From assembly GCF_029525575.1 (NCBI RefSeq), contig NZ_JAPDIA010000003.1, positions 860,214-924,213 of the forward strand: 64,000 nucleotides of DNA, written 5' to 3'. Below, in pieces: positions 19,727-30,017 of this stretch (within the stretch, counting starts at the first letter, position 1; every line of letters starts with the position of its first letter). A model generated the notes under the pieces. It ran no database searches and was not told where the DNA came from. It saw only the letters and a program-made list of their open reading frames with translations. The DNA comes from Cohnella rhizosphaerae. Lineage in GTDB: Bacteria > Bacillota > Bacilli > Paenibacillales > Paenibacillaceae. A program made the translations under genes and the position numbers.

Positions 19727-20482
19727 ATGGAATACACGGTACAGAAGCTGGGCAGGCTGGCGGGCGTAAGCGCCCGGACGCTGCGGTTCTACGACGAGGT
19801 CGGGATTCTGAAGCCGGCCAGAATCAGCTCGTCGGGCTACCGCATCTACGGGGCCGCGGAAGTCGACAGGCTGCAGCAGATACTGTTCTACCGCGAGCTC
19901 GGCGTCGGGCTGGACCGGATCAAAGAGATCATGGGCGATCCGGACTACGACGGCGTGCGGGCGCTGCGGCTTCATCGCGAGGAGCTTCTCGAACGAAGGG
20001 GACGGCTGGATGCGCTGATCGCGAACGTCGAGCGCACCATCGGCGCCCGTGAAGGAGGAACAAAGATGAGCGACGAAGAGAAGTTCGAAGGCTTCAAGGA
20101 TAAGCTGATCGCGGACAACGAGGCCAAGTACGGCGCGGAGATGCGCGCTAAATACGGCGACGGGACGATCGACCGGTCCAACGCGAAGCTGCGGGGGATG
20201 AGCGAGGCGGATTACGCCGAGATGAACAAGCTGGCGGACGAGGTTCATGCTGCGCTAGCCGAAGCGTTCAAGGCCGGCGACCCCGAAGGGGAAGCGGCGC
20301 GGCGGACGGCGGAGCTGCACAAGCAGTGGCTCTCCTACTCCTGGGGAAGCTACGACAAGGAGGCGCATGCGGGGCTCGCGCAGATGTACGTCGACGACGA
20401 GCGGTTCAAGGCTTATTACGAAAAGGAACCGGGCATGACGGCGTTTTTGCGGGACGCGATCGTGGCGTATACGCGGCAGTAA
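19727..20482 (+). CDS. MerR-family regulator with TipAS-type ligand domain
   Basis: 251 residues. An N-terminal MerR winged helix (TVQKLGRLAGVSARTLRFYDEVGIL) is followed by a coiled-coil dimer helix and, from about residue 110, a TipAS/antibiotic-recognition domain with SYSWGSYDKEAHAGLAQMYVDDERFKAYYE. TipAL-type proteins bind thiopeptide or other drugs and activate their own promoter. An internal ATG after GGAGG near 20068 could produce the ligand domain alone, as in the TipAS form (inference). The promoter just upstream has the expected 19-bp spacer. Confidence 0.88.
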   Translation: MEYTVQKLGRLAGVSARTLRFYDEVGILKPARISSSGYRIYGAAEVDRLQQILFYRELGVGLDRIKEIMGDPDYDGVRALRLHREELLERRGRLDALIANVERTIGAREGGTKMSDEEKFEGFKDKLIADNEAKYGAEMRAKYGDGTIDRSNAKLRGMSEADYAEMNKLADEVHAALAEAFKAGDPEGEAARRTAELHKQWLSYSWGSYDKEAHAGLAQMYVDDERFKAYYEKEPGMTAFLRDAIVAYTRQ

Positions 20483-20502
20483 CGCAGACGAGTCATGCAA
20501 GT

Positions 20503-20547
20503 AAAAAAGGCGGGATCGCGCACGATAGAGATGCGATCCCGCTTTTT
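20503..20547. terminator. Bidirectional terminator
   Basis: GCGGGATCGC (20510-20519) pairs with GCGATCCCGC (20533-20542), flanked by AAAAAA on the left and TTTTT on the right. It sits between the convergent MerR-type gene and the minus-strand secreted protein gene and can work for both. Confidence 0.85.
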
Positions 20548-20602
20548 GCCGTTCGTATCGCTCGTTCAAAGCCTCGCAATCCGTCGCTCTACAAGCCGGC
20601 GT

Positions 20603-23170
20603 CTATAAGCCGGTATACTGGATCGTGGGGTTCCAGAGGGTGCCGTCCGAAGTCAGATTGCTCCGCTTATTGACGATGAAGTAGATATAATCGCCCGCCG
20701 AGACGGATACGGCGACATCGTGAGAAAGGCCGGTAAAATTATTGTAGGCCAGCGTTGCGGCGCTTCCGACGCTAGGCCAGATTTGCGTCCCGTTTTTCAT
20801 GATTTTCAGGTTGACGCCGTCGCCGGCCCCGCTGCCCGGCTCCTTCTTCGCGGTGCCGGAGATTCGGATTTTCCCTGCCTTTGGCGCGAGCCAGGCGCGA
20901 ACGGAATCGTTCGCGTCCGGATGCTGAAGGACGCTGCCGACGAGGACATAGGTTTGCGCGCCCTTCCAGCGTCCGTTTGCCGCGTCCCAGGTCATATCGC
21001 TGTAGGCGGAGCCGTCCCACTGCTTGTAATACCACTGGTTCGCGCCCTGGGTCTGGCTGAAGCCGCTCGAGGCTTCGTAAAGATCGTATTGAATCGTCGG
21101 GTCCCACCAGGTGGCGTCGGTCGATATCGTACCGCCTTTATTGACGACGAAGCGGATCTTGTCGTTCTGGGCGACGCTGACCGTCAGGTTGTGCGCGAAG
21201 CCGTTCGTGTCCGAAGCGCCGATCGCTTGCCAGCCGCTCGCCGGCCAGATTTGCGTATTGTTTTTCATGATCTTTACCTGCACGCCGTCCCCGCCCAGCG
21301 CGTTGTCCGCCTTGCGCGCGACGCCGGAGACATTGACCGATCCCGCCTTCGGCGCCGTCCATGTCCGCACGGAATCGTTCGCGTCGGGATGCTGCCAGCC
21401 GCCGCCGACGATCACGTATGTCTGCGCGCCCTTCCAGCGTCCGTTCGCGGCGTCCCATGTCATATTGCTGTAAGCGGAGCCGTCCCATTGCTCATAGGAC
21501 CAGCCGTTCGCGCCTTGCGTCTGGCCGTAGCCCCCGGATGCGGAGTATCGGTCGGCCTGATCGGCCGAGATCGTAATCGAGCGCCGATACAGGTCGTCGT
21601 GCTCGTAGTTGCCCCAGGTTTTGCGCGGATACAGAATGGAAAACGCGCCGTCGACCTCGCGGCCGTCGTTGGTCCCGCCTTCGTAATCCACGAAGGTCGA
21701 ATAGGGCTGCATGACCGAGCCCGGAGCCGCGACGTCCAGCGCGGCTTCCATGCTCCAGACGACGCCGTCGGAGGAGGAGTAGAGATTAAGCCGGCTCGAT
21801 TGGTGCGTCTGCACGGTCATCAGATACTTACCGAGCGCGGTGCTGTATGCAGCGTCCGAGTGCACGTCTTCGTACAGGTAGGTGTTGTCGAGGACGGCGC
21901 TGCCGACGCTCGTCACGGCGTTTCCGGTCCAGCTTCCGTTGACGTATTTCGTCCAGGTCGTCGTCTGCAGATTGCGTGCCGCATTCACGACGTCCTGTAC
22001 GTTCGCCTTGGCAACGGCGACATGTCGCGGATAGCCCATGCCGTCCCCTTCTCCGTAAATGCCGTCGTTGAAGTACACGTAAAATTCGCCGTTGCGGACG
22101 ATATAGGGGACGCCGCCGATGTTGACGCCCGTATTTTTCGGCCGCACGATCTCGCCGCAGTATTCCCATGTCGCGCCGCCGTCGGTCGAGTAGACGATGC
22201 CGAGACTGAAGTTCGTAGGCAAGCCCGTCGGCTGCGGCGTCGACCATGCCTCGTTGTGCGTGAATCCAAGCAGCTCGCCGGGTGCGATCTCGTACATGTT
22301 CATAATCCAGATCTTATAGGCGCTGTAGCCGGCGCCGAAGCCGTTTTTATCGATCAAATTGCTGCCGCCCGCCGACACGTAAGTTTGGAACGGAGCGTCC
22401 AGCGGGCCTTTCAGATGCTGGAGGAACTCGGCATGGTAAAAATGCATCGCGCTCGCGCTCTCCCGCAGCGTGGCGAACGATGCGTCCATCGTGATCGGCA
22501 TCTGCGCGTCCGCGTAAAGCAGGTTCGGGCTGCCGACGTTGATCGTGTAAGGCAGATCGGGTCCCGACACGCTCACGTTGTCGAACGCCCAACTGCTCGT
22601 ACTCGCCGCAAGTCCGGCATACCCGCTGGCGAAGGTCGAATCGGTATAGTCGATACGCGGGGTCGTCTCGTTGTTGACGTACACTTTGATGTTGTGGGCG
22701 TTGTTGACGACCTTCAGGTGGCGGTAGGTGCCGAAGGAGAGGCCGGTGGCGGCCGACATGAGCACCTTGTTCACCTTGTACAGTTCGATGGTGCCGTTCG
22801 CCCGCACGTACAGCAGCATGCCGCTATCGAACGGACCGTCGTCCTGGCCCATTTTTTTGAACTGCAGGCCGGCCCAGCTCAGGCTGCTGCCGCCGTTGTC
22901 GAGCAGCTTCAGATCCAGCTCGTAGGTGGCGTCGCCCCAACGCTTGCCTGCGATCGAGGTCCAGTAGGTGCCGTTCGCCGTCGCGCTCTGCACGTACTCG
23001 TCTCCTGCGGCGGACCAGGACCCCGATGCGGCCTTCCAGCCGCCTGCGCCGCCGGAGAACGTATCCTTAAACCCGTTGCCGGCGGCATCCGCCGCTTGCG
23101 GTCCTGCCGCGAGCGCCAGCCCCGCCGTCAATAGCCATGCCATCAGGCCGTACCATAGCTTTTTTCGCAC
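20603..23170 (-). CDS. Secreted multidomain propeller protein with two C-terminal binding-like modules
   Basis: 855 residues, intact. Signal peptide (1-29), LamG/concanavalin-like domain (33-215), then a beta-propeller-like region (about 215-575) with an Asp-box VYSTDGGATWEYCG and repeated YIVRNGEFYVYFND-type strands, as in sialidase/GH43-type folds. The C-terminus has two tandem modules of about 135 residues, each opening G(Y/F)-QTQGAN-W and closing W-(D/N)-PTIQY. A similar module occurs in the beta-helix protein at 60365. GTG at 23170 follows GAGGAGG by 7 bases. A cre-like site lies just upstream. A secreted carbohydrate-active enzyme is likely, but the activity cannot be named. Confidence 0.75.
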   Translation of the reverse strand: MRKKLWYGLMAWLLTAGLALAAGPQAADAAGNGFKDTFSGGAGGWKAASGSWSAAGDEYVQSATANGTYWTSIAGKRWGDATYELDLKLLDNGGSSLSWAGLQFKKMGQDDGPFDSGMLLYVRANGTIELYKVNKVLMSAATGLSFGTYRHLKVVNNAHNIKVYVNNETTPRIDYTDSTFASGYAGLAASTSSWAFDNVSVSGPDLPYTINVGSPNLLYADAQMPITMDASFATLRESASAMHFYHAEFLQHLKGPLDAPFQTYVSAGGSNLIDKNGFGAGYSAYKIWIMNMYEIAPGELLGFTHNEAWSTPQPTGLPTNFSLGIVYSTDGGATWEYCGEIVRPKNTGVNIGGVPYIVRNGEFYVYFNDGIYGEGDGMGYPRHVAVAKANVQDVVNAARNLQTTTWTKYVNGSWTGNAVTSVGSAVLDNTYLYEDVHSDAAYSTALGKYLMTVQTHQSSRLNLYSSSDGVVWSMEAALDVAAPGSVMQPYSTFVDYEGGTNDGREVDGAFSILYPRKTWGNYEHDDLYRRSITISADQADRYSASGGYGQTQGANGWSYEQWDGSAYSNMTWDAANGRWKGAQTYVIVGGGWQHPDANDSVRTWTAPKAGSVNVSGVARKADNALGGDGVQVKIMKNNTQIWPASGWQAIGASDTNGFAHNLTVSVAQNDKIRFVVNKGGTISTDATWWDPTIQYDLYEASSGFSQTQGANQWYYKQWDGSAYSDMTWDAANGRWKGAQTYVLVGSVLQHPDANDSVRAWLAPKAGKIRISGTAKKEPGSGAGDGVNLKIMKNGTQIWPSVGSAATLAYNNFTGLSHDVAVSVSAGDYIYFIVNKRSNLTSDGTLWNPTIQYTGL

Positions 23171-23192
23171 GTCATTGCCTCCTCGAAATTGT

Positions 23193-23206
23193 TGTAAGCG
23201 TTACCA
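23193..23206. promoter_or_regulatory. cre-like site (CcpA catabolite control)
   Basis: TGTAAGCGTTACCA agrees with the cre consensus TGWAANCGNTNWCA at all but one fixed position. It lies 22 bases upstream of the secreted protein's start codon, a position suited to catabolite repression of that gene. Being a palindrome-like site it could also be a LacI-family operator. Confidence 0.6.
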
Positions 23207-23404
23207 CGAGAAGCTTACACCCGAGGGAGGGAGAACGAAATGGACGAATCTCAGCATACGGCTTGTAAAATTCGCAGGCTTGCCCGGCGCGGTAACCGCT
23301 GCACATTCCGCGGCACCTTTAGGGGCGCCCTCCGCGGCACCCTCCGCGTGACGCTAAGCGGCACACTTCGCGGACCGGACATACCTGCCAAAGCCGGGGC
23401 GCAG

Positions 23405-24925
23405 CTAGTCGAAGCGCTGACCCCGCTTGTACTCCGTAGGCGTCATGCCGGCCCATTGCTTGAACAGCTTGCTGAAGTAATACGGATCGGGGTAACCGAC
23501 CTGCTCCGCGATGTCCTTGAACAGCAGCCGGGGAAACTCGCGGATGAGCCGCTTCGCTTCTTCGATCCGCAGCTCGATCAGGTAATCGCCCGGCGACTTG
23601 CCCCGTTTGCTTTTGAATACGAAGCTCAGATAAGAGGGGTTCAGACCGAAACGCTCCGCGAGGTCCGCGAGCGACAGATTGGAGGTGAAGTTCGCCTTCA
23701 AGTATGCCTCGACCTCCTCGGGCCATCCGGCGCTCTCCTCGTCGGAGCCATCCTCCTCGCACAGCCGTCCGAATATCCGCGTTAGATGCGCCAGCGCGAT
23801 CTCCGGCTGCGCCGCCCCCCATATCGCCTGGGCGATCTCATTTTCCATCCGCTCCGGGACGCCTTCGGTCTCCGCGGCGCCCGCATGAGGCGTAAGCTCG
23901 CGCGCGAGGCGCTGAAGCGTTCGAATCCATGTCGAGCGAGGCAGACTGCCCAGCCCGATGTCGCCGATCGCCGCCGTCAGCGCCTGCATGAACTCCGGTT
24001 TCCTGCGCTTGCGCACAAAGGCGGCCATGTGCGACACGGCTGCGGCCGGAAGCTCCGCCCGCGGCGGCTCGCCCGCCCCCTCGCCCGGAGAGAGGACGGC
24101 GAACGCCGCGCCGGCCATGCGGCTGAGCTGCGGCGCCGCCCGCCGGGCCAGCTGGAGCGCGCCGGGCACGCCGGCGATGCCGCCGCTGCGGAGCGGGATC
24201 GCCAGCACGGCGGCCGAGTCCGGACCGCCCGGCCCGCCGGCCGCCGCCCAGGCGCCCAGCCGCGTCCCGCCAAGCTCGTGCACGCCGAGCAGCAGGATGC
24301 ACTCGTGCGACGGAGCGGCGAGCGCGTAGCATCGCTCGCCGTCCTGCAGCCATGCCTCCGCGGCGTTCCGCAGCTGCGCTGCCGGGAAGTCCCGCTCCAG
24401 CTCGGGAGGCAGCCAGGCGTACAGCAGCATATAGCTGGCGTGGTAGAAGTACTCCCGCGCATACCGTTCCAGCTCCGCGTCCGCATGGGCGACGGACGAA
24501 TGGGGCAGCAGCAGACGCTGCAAAATAAACGACTCGACCAGCGTCTGGTTTTGCAGCAGCCGCCTGCGGAGCGAGACCAGCAGTTCGCCGATCGTAGCCT
24601 CGGTAGGCGGCTTCAGCAAGTAGTCGACGACGCCCATGCGGACCGCCATGCGCGCGTACTCGAACTGCTGGTAGCCGGTGAGGATGACGCAGAGCATGTC
24701 CGGGTACCGCTCGCGCACGCGTTCGAGCAGCGCTTCTCCGTCCATGACGGGCATGTGCAGGTCGGTGATCAGCACGTGCGGCTGCACGATATCCATCTCG
24801 AGCAGCGCCGCCGCGCCGTTATAGTACTCGCCGACGACCTTGAAGTCGGGATCGATGGCGGCGATTTTCTCCTTGATGCTGCGCAAAATGGGCGGCTCGT
24901 CTTCGACGATCACGACGCGGAACAT
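23405..24925 (-). CDS. YesN-type response regulator with AraC DNA-binding domain
   Basis: 506 residues, intact. Receiver domain at 1-120 with VVIVEDEPP, phosphoacceptor Asp in LITDLHMPVMDG and Lys in VDYLLKPP; a long middle region; and a C-terminal AraC double HTH (about 400-500) with SLADLAERFGLNPSYLSFVFK and DPYYFSKLFKQWAGMTPTEYK. ATG at 24925 overlaps the kinase stop (TGATG) and lies 10 bases after AAGGAGG; the ATG three codons earlier is too close to that site. Expected to activate the neighbouring ABC/glycosidase genes. Confidence 0.9.
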   Translation of the reverse strand: MFRVVIVEDEPPILRSIKEKIAAIDPDFKVVGEYYNGAAALLEMDIVQPHVLITDLHMPVMDGEALLERVRERYPDMLCVILTGYQQFEYARMAVRMGVVDYLLKPPTEATIGELLVSLRRRLLQNQTLVESFILQRLLLPHSSVAHADAELERYAREYFYHASYMLLYAWLPPELERDFPAAQLRNAAEAWLQDGERCYALAAPSHECILLLGVHELGGTRLGAWAAAGGPGGPDSAAVLAIPLRSGGIAGVPGALQLARRAAPQLSRMAGAAFAVLSPGEGAGEPPRAELPAAAVSHMAAFVRKRRKPEFMQALTAAIGDIGLGSLPRSTWIRTLQRLARELTPHAGAAETEGVPERMENEIAQAIWGAAQPEIALAHLTRIFGRLCEEDGSDEESAGWPEEVEAYLKANFTSNLSLADLAERFGLNPSYLSFVFKSKRGKSPGDYLIELRIEEAKRLIREFPRLLFKDIAEQVGYPDPYYFSKLFKQWAGMTPTEYKRGQRFD

Positions 24926-26720
24926 CAGTCGCATTCCTCCTTGCGGACGATGATGACAATCTCGGTGCCCTCGGGCAGTCGGCCGACGTTAAAGCGGACC
25001 CGGTCGCCCCAGAACAGCCGGCAGCGCGCCAGCGTATTCTCGATGCCGACATGGCCGAGACCGCGCGAGGTGATCTGCGAGAGCTCGCCGTCCCCGTCCG
25101 CGCGCAGCGTCTCGATCCGCCGGCGCACGGCGGCCAGCGTCTCGTCGCCGATGCCGGCGCCGTTGTCCGCGATCGACAGCTCCCAGCAGCCGGGCTCGTC
25201 CTGCCTCGCGCGGACGGCGACGGATATATGCCACGGGGGGGCTCGACCTGCCTGAAGGCGTGGGCGAAGCAATTTTCCAGAAAGGGCTGCACGATCAGCT
25301 TGGGCATCGGCTCTTCGGCCAGAAGCGGGTCGAGCGCGATATCGAATTGCAGCTGGAATTCGTAGCGAAGCTTCATGAGCTCCAAGTAGGCGCGGGCGTT
25401 GGCCAGCTCCTCGCGCACGGCGACGGGGGCGGCCGGCGCGACGCTGCTGTAGCGCAGCATCTGAGTGAGCGCGTAGCACATCTCCGCGACGTCGCGATCG
25501 TTCGCCTCTTCTGCATGCCGGCCGATCGAAGTGAGCGTGTTGTAAAGAAAGTGCGGGTTCGTCTGCGCATAGAGCGCCTGGATCTGCGCCGTGCTCTCGC
25601 GACTGCGAAGGTCGATGAGCTCGTTCATGGATCGGTGCAGCCGCTGCGTCATCTTGACGAAGGTCTCGTACAGGTCGTTCACCTCGCGGGAGTACGCGAA
25701 CGCGCGAGGCGCCGGCGTCGCGGGATGGGAGTCGAGTTCTACGCTGCGCACGTACCGCTGCAGCCGGAAGATCGGCGACGTGATCGTGCGCGCGATCGCG
25801 TAGGAGAGCGCCAGCGCGAGCAGCTCCGCCGCGCCTATGATGACGATGCTGAGCTGATGGAGCCGCTGAATGGGCCTCAGCAGCGCTTCCTTTGGCTGCA
25901 GTAGGGCGACACTCAGGCCGGTATACGAGGAACGGGTCTGGTTGGCGACGTTCGTCTCTCCGGTATCGAAACGCCGGATCTCGCTGCCGTCCGCCCCGCC
26001 TGCGAACGCCCGGCCGTCGAACGGGATGCGCGCAGCGCCGTAGGGATAGAAGATGCGCCCGTCGTCATCGTAAATAAACAGGCTGGCTTCGGCGGCATCC
26101 CGCCCCTCGGTCAGCGTCTGCTCGAGCAGCGCATAGGGCTGCTGAACCTCGATCAGCGTATGCGCGTTCAGACGCCGGGCGACCGAGAAGACAACCTCCG
26201 ACGTCGTCTGCCATTCCGTCGGCCGGGGCGGCACGAGCAGCTTCTCGCCGCCGAGCGCCAGCGTATCTTCGATCCAAGACGACTGGTGGAAGCGCTCCCG
26301 TAAACTTGGATACGTGTCCCAGTTCAAGCCGTAATCGATATAGTCGCCGTTCAGGTTGAAGACGAGAATGCGCTTGGCCGTCATCTGCGGTCCGTTGAAG
26401 TATTCGAGCAGATTCGTCAGCTTCTGCACTTTGACGAAGGCGGCGTAAGAGCTGTCGAAGTCCGGCTCGGGGGGCGAAAAATAGGCGGCAATATCGTTGT
26501 TGTACAAGATCTGCGCGGAAATCCGGTCAAGGTCCTTGTACATCCGGTCGATGGACGTGACGAACCTGTACAGCATCTGCTGGGTCGCCTCCCGGTTGCG
26601 CAGGTAGATGACGTCCGCCGTCTGTCGATAGTATAAGTAGCTGAGCAATCCGATGATGATGTTGACGCACAGCGTAAACGCCAGAAACAGCTTGCCCCGT
26701 ATGCTCAGCCGGCTTAGCAT
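24925..26720 (-). CDS. YesM-type sensor histidine kinase, frameshifted
   Basis: About 598 residues. Helix 1 (LFLAFTLCVNIIIGLLSYLYY), an extracellular sensor region of about 270 residues, helix 2 (SIVIIGAAELLALALSYAIA), HAMP, then the His-kinase domain with phospho-His in NPHFLYNTLTSIGRHAEEAN and an ATPase box SIADNGAGIGDE. The G7 run 25235-25241 breaks the frame; here one base is probably missing (eight Gs give VEPPPWHISVAV), or two are extra. Translationally coupled to the response regulator. Likely senses an extracellular saccharide handled by the divergent transporter. Confidence 0.88.
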
Positions 26721-26890
26721 GACTCCACCTCTTGCTAGCAGTATAGCACCGACGGTCGCGCGGCGGCGCCGATCTAGGAATTTTACAGGCCGCCACCTGC
26801 ACATTTTCCATTTCCATGACGGGGCGGCTTCATTATCGTTAGGAATACGGCACACATGCTGCCATCATTCAACTCTGGAGGGTCAACCTT

Positions 26891-28255
26891 ATGCATGCAA
26901 AACAGATCAAGTCCGGCCTGACCGCGGCCGTGTCCGTGCTCATGGCCGCAGCGCTCGCAGCCTGCGGAGGAGGCGAGAGCGGCAGCGGCGGCTCGCCTTC
27001 CTCGTCCGCATCCCCTTCGCCGTCCGCTTCGGCAAGCGCTTCCGCCAAGCCGTCGGAGACGGCCCCCGCCGCCAAGCCGGTGACGCTGTCCGTCATTATG
27101 CACGCCGATTGGGCCAAAGGCGGACCCTGGGAACAAATCATGAAGGGCTACGAGGAGAAAAGCGGCAACAAGGTCGATCTGCAGATCGTATCCGACAACT
27201 TCGAGCAGATGGTGCTGACCAAGATCGCGACCGAAGACATCCCCGACGTCCTCTTTTTCTTCAGCCAGAGCAGCGCCATCAAAAAAGCTCAATCCGGAAA
27301 AAAACCTCGTCGATTTGTCGGGCGAATCCTACATTTCGCGGATCAATCCGACCATTTTGAAATATTACCTGCAGGACGGCGGCAAGGTGTACGGCATTCC
27401 GACGAGCGGGATGAACGTGTCGGGCGTCCTCTACAACAAAAAAAGTATTTGCCGACCTCGGCCTGTCCGTGCCCCGCACGTACGACGAGCTGCTCGCAGA
27501 CGCCGAGAAGATCAAGGCCGCGGGCATCACCCCCCTTCTACGAGGCGGGGAAGGACGGCTGGCCGCTCCAGGTATTCACCTTCAGCGGGTTCGCCAATCT
27601 GCTCGCCAAGCAGCCCGACCTGATGGACAAGATCAACGCGCACCAGACGACGTTCGACCAGATCCCCGAGTTCGTGGATATGCTGCAGAAGCAGGCGGAT
27701 CTCGTGAAAAAGGGCTATGCGAACAAAAACTTGTTCTCAGGCACGTACGATCTGTCGCTCGACGAGCTGGCCACCGGCAAGTCGGCCATGGTCATCAACG
27801 CGGACTGGGCGCTGCCGACGCTGTTGGCCAAGTACCCGGACGCGCCGGTCGGCATGTTCCCGCAGCCGTTCGAGGCGGACAGCTACGTCGGCATCAGCGA
27901 TCCGCAGGCGGCTTTTGCATTCAAGAATTCCAAGAACGTCGAGCAGGCCAAGGATCTGCTTGCCTATATCGCGGAGCCTGAAACGCTCAAAACGTATTAT
28001 GACGCCGCCAAGACGATGCCGAGCTGGCTCGGCGTGGAGGCCGCGTTGAACGGAGGCACGGCCGATCTGCAGCCGGTCGTCGAAGCCGGGCGCGCCGCGC
28101 CGTTCTTCAACGGACTGACGGCCGTGTCGGTCGGCGACTACACGAAGGAGCTGCAGGCGCTGTACGGCGGCGACAAGACGGCGGCCGAAGTCGCCAAGGC
28201 GCTGCAGAAAAATATCGACACCGCCGCCAAGGCGGCGGGTCTCGCGGGCTGGTAA
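26891..28255 (+). CDS. Sugar-binding lipoprotein of ABC transporter, three compensating frameshifts
   Basis: About 453 residues. Lipobox LAACG near residue 20, a Ser/Pro/Ala linker to about 60, then a family 1 solute-binding domain. The ORF looks intact but three single-base insertions cancel: A6 at 27281-27286, A7 at 27438-27444 and C6 at 27530-27535. Between them the written frame is nonsense, and the true protein reads KKLNPEKNLVDLSGESYI, then NKKVFADLGLSVPRTYDEL, then GITPFYEAGKDGWPLQVF. Together with the next two genes it forms a sugar importer; the YesM/YesN pair upstream is its probable regulator. Confidence 0.87.
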   Translation: MHAKQIKSGLTAAVSVLMAAALAACGGGESGSGGSPSSSASPSPSASASASAKPSETAPAAKPVTLSVIMHADWAKGGPWEQIMKGYEEKSGNKVDLQIVSDNFEQMVLTKIATEDIPDVLFFFSQSSAIKKAQSGKKPRRFVGRILHFADQSDHFEILPAGRRQGVRHSDERDERVGRPLQQKKYLPTSACPCPARTTSCSQTPRRSRPRASPPFYEAGKDGWPLQVFTFSGFANLLAKQPDLMDKINAHQTTFDQIPEFVDMLQKQADLVKKGYANKNLFSGTYDLSLDELATGKSAMVINADWALPTLLAKYPDAPVGMFPQPFEADSYVGISDPQAAFAFKNSKNVEQAKDLLAYIAEPETLKTYYDAAKTMPSWLGVEAALNGGTADLQPVVEAGRAAPFFNGLTAVSVGDYTKELQALYGGDKTAAEVAKALQKNIDTAAKAAGLAGW

Positions 28256-28306
28256 GCGGGTGGGCCCGGCCGGCGCGCCGGCCGGGCAGGAGGGAGCTGA
28301 CACCGC

Positions 28307-29177
28307 ATGCACATCAAAAAAAATGTACCCCCTATGGCTGCTGCTGCCCGTGCTGGCCGTCTACGGAGCGCTCTACATTTATCCGACGCTGTCGGGCTTC
28401 TACTATTCGCTGACGGACTGGAACATCTACAAAGAAAGCATCCGCTTCGTCGGCCTGCAGCAATACCGCGATCTGCTGGCGGCGGGGGATCTCGTCAACG
28501 CCGTCCGGCACACGCTCGTCTACGCCGCCATCGTCACCGTCTTCCAGAACGGTCTGGGCCTCGGTCTGGCCCTGATCCTGACGACCAGGGTGCCGGGCCG
28601 CAACGCGTTCCGCACGGTCTTTTTCCTGCCCTGCGTGCTCAGTACGCTCGTCATAGGGTATGTCTTCTCCGCCATCTACCGGCCGGAGGGGATCCTGAAC
28701 GAGCTGCTGCGCTTCGTCGGTCTCGGGTTCGCGACGACGGACTGGCTGGGCAACGCCGACGTGGCGCTGTACGCCATCTCCGTCGCCAACGTCTGGCAGT
28801 ATGCCGGCTTCGCGATGGCGATCTACATCGCCGGCATCCTGGTCATTCCCAAGGAGCTGATCGAAGCGTCGATCATCGACGGCAGCGGCTACCTGAAGCT
28901 CGTGCGCTACGTGATATTTCCGCTGCTCGCGCCTTCGTTCACCATTAACGTCATTCTGAGCCTGATCGGCTCGCTTAAAGTATTCGAGATCGTGTTCGCG
29001 CTGACGAGCGGCGGCCCGGGCGACGCGACGGAGGTCGTCAACACGTACATCTTCGACCGGTTCTCGGACGGCCTGTACGCTTACGGTACGGCGGCCAACG
29101 TCTGTCTGTTCCTCGTCATCGCCGTCATCTCCTTCTACGCGCTGCACCTGCTGCGCCGAAGGGAGGTTCAGCTATGA
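28307..29177 (+). CDS. ABC transporter permease 1, frameshift at its start
   Basis: About 289 residues, six helices, starting KMYPLWLLLPVLAVYGALYIYP. EAA loop: EASIIDGSGYLKLVRYVIFPLL. The ATG at 28307 lies about 13 bases after GGAGGG but is out of frame because the A8 run 28316-28323 should be A7; repair gives MHIKKMYPLW. The gene end overlaps the next start by four bases (ATGA at 29174). Confidence 0.86.
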
Positions 29178-29995
29178 GGATGAGCGGCGCGCTCACGGCG
29201 CTCAGGCTGGTCCTGCTGCTGGCGCTCAGCCTCATTGTCGTCGTTCCGCTGCTGTTCATCTTGCTCAGCGCGGTCAAGGACGCGCAGCAGGCGGCGCTCA
29301 TGCGGCTCGAGCTGCCCGACGCCTGGCATTGGAGCAACTTCAAGGTCGTATTCGAGCAGGGCCGGATGCTGCGGGGGCTGACCAACAGCGCGATCGTCAC
29401 GACCGGCTCCGTCGTATTGTCTATCTCCATAGGCGTCATGGGCGCGTTTATCGCGGCCCGGCGGTCGGGAAGGCTTATCGCGGTCATTTATACGCTGTTC
29501 CTGGCGGGACTGATCGCGCCGCCCTCGATCATCCCGACCGTCAAGCTGATGCAGTCGCTGCACCTGAACAATCAATTTCTGGGCGTCATCCTGCTGTACG
29601 CGGCGCTGCAGACGCCGTTCATTCTGCTCATGATGACCGGCTTCGTCAAGGCGATCCCGCGCGAGATCGACGAATCCGCCTTCGTCGACGGGGCGCGGGG
29701 CTTCGGCCTTTTCATACGGATCATCCTGCCGCTGCTGCTGCCCTCGATTACGACGGCGACCGTATTCGTTTTTCTCGGCGTCTGGAACGACTTTCAATGG
29801 CCGCTCTACCTGCTCGGCAGCTCCGACATGTGGACGATCCCGATGTCCGTCTACATGTTCAAGTCGAAGTTCGGCACCGACTGGAATTACGTCTTCGCCG
29901 ACCTGCTGATCGCGATGGCCCCCGTACTGCTCGTGTACGCCGTCGGTCAGCGGTTCATCATCGAGGAGATGACGGCCGGCGCGATCAAAGGGTGA
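29174..29995 (+). CDS. ABC transporter permease 2
   Basis: 273 residues, intact, six helices. EAA loop: EIDESAFVDGARGFGLFIRIILPLL. Start set by overlap with permease 1 and the AAGGGAGG just before it. Partner of permease 1 in a carbohydrate importer of the MalG/AraQ type; the ATPase must come from elsewhere in the genome. Confidence 0.9.
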   Translation: MRMSGALTALRLVLLLALSLIVVVPLLFILLSAVKDAQQAALMRLELPDAWHWSNFKVVFEQGRMLRGLTNSAIVTTGSVVLSISIGVMGAFIAARRSGRLIAVIYTLFLAGLIAPPSIIPTVKLMQSLHLNNQFLGVILLYAALQTPFILLMMTGFVKAIPREIDESAFVDGARGFGLFIRIILPLLLPSITTATVFVFLGVWNDFQWPLYLLGSSDMWTIPMSVYMFKSKFGTDWNYVFADLLIAMAPVLLVYAVGQRFIIEEMTAGAIKG

Positions 29996-30017
29996 GACGA
30001 CGGAAGGGAGAGCGACG

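Noticed and set aside
20720..23134. Plus-strand 804-codon ORF opposite the secreted propeller protein
   Set aside because: Shadow frame; the minus-strand protein has a signal peptide, Asp-box and repeats.
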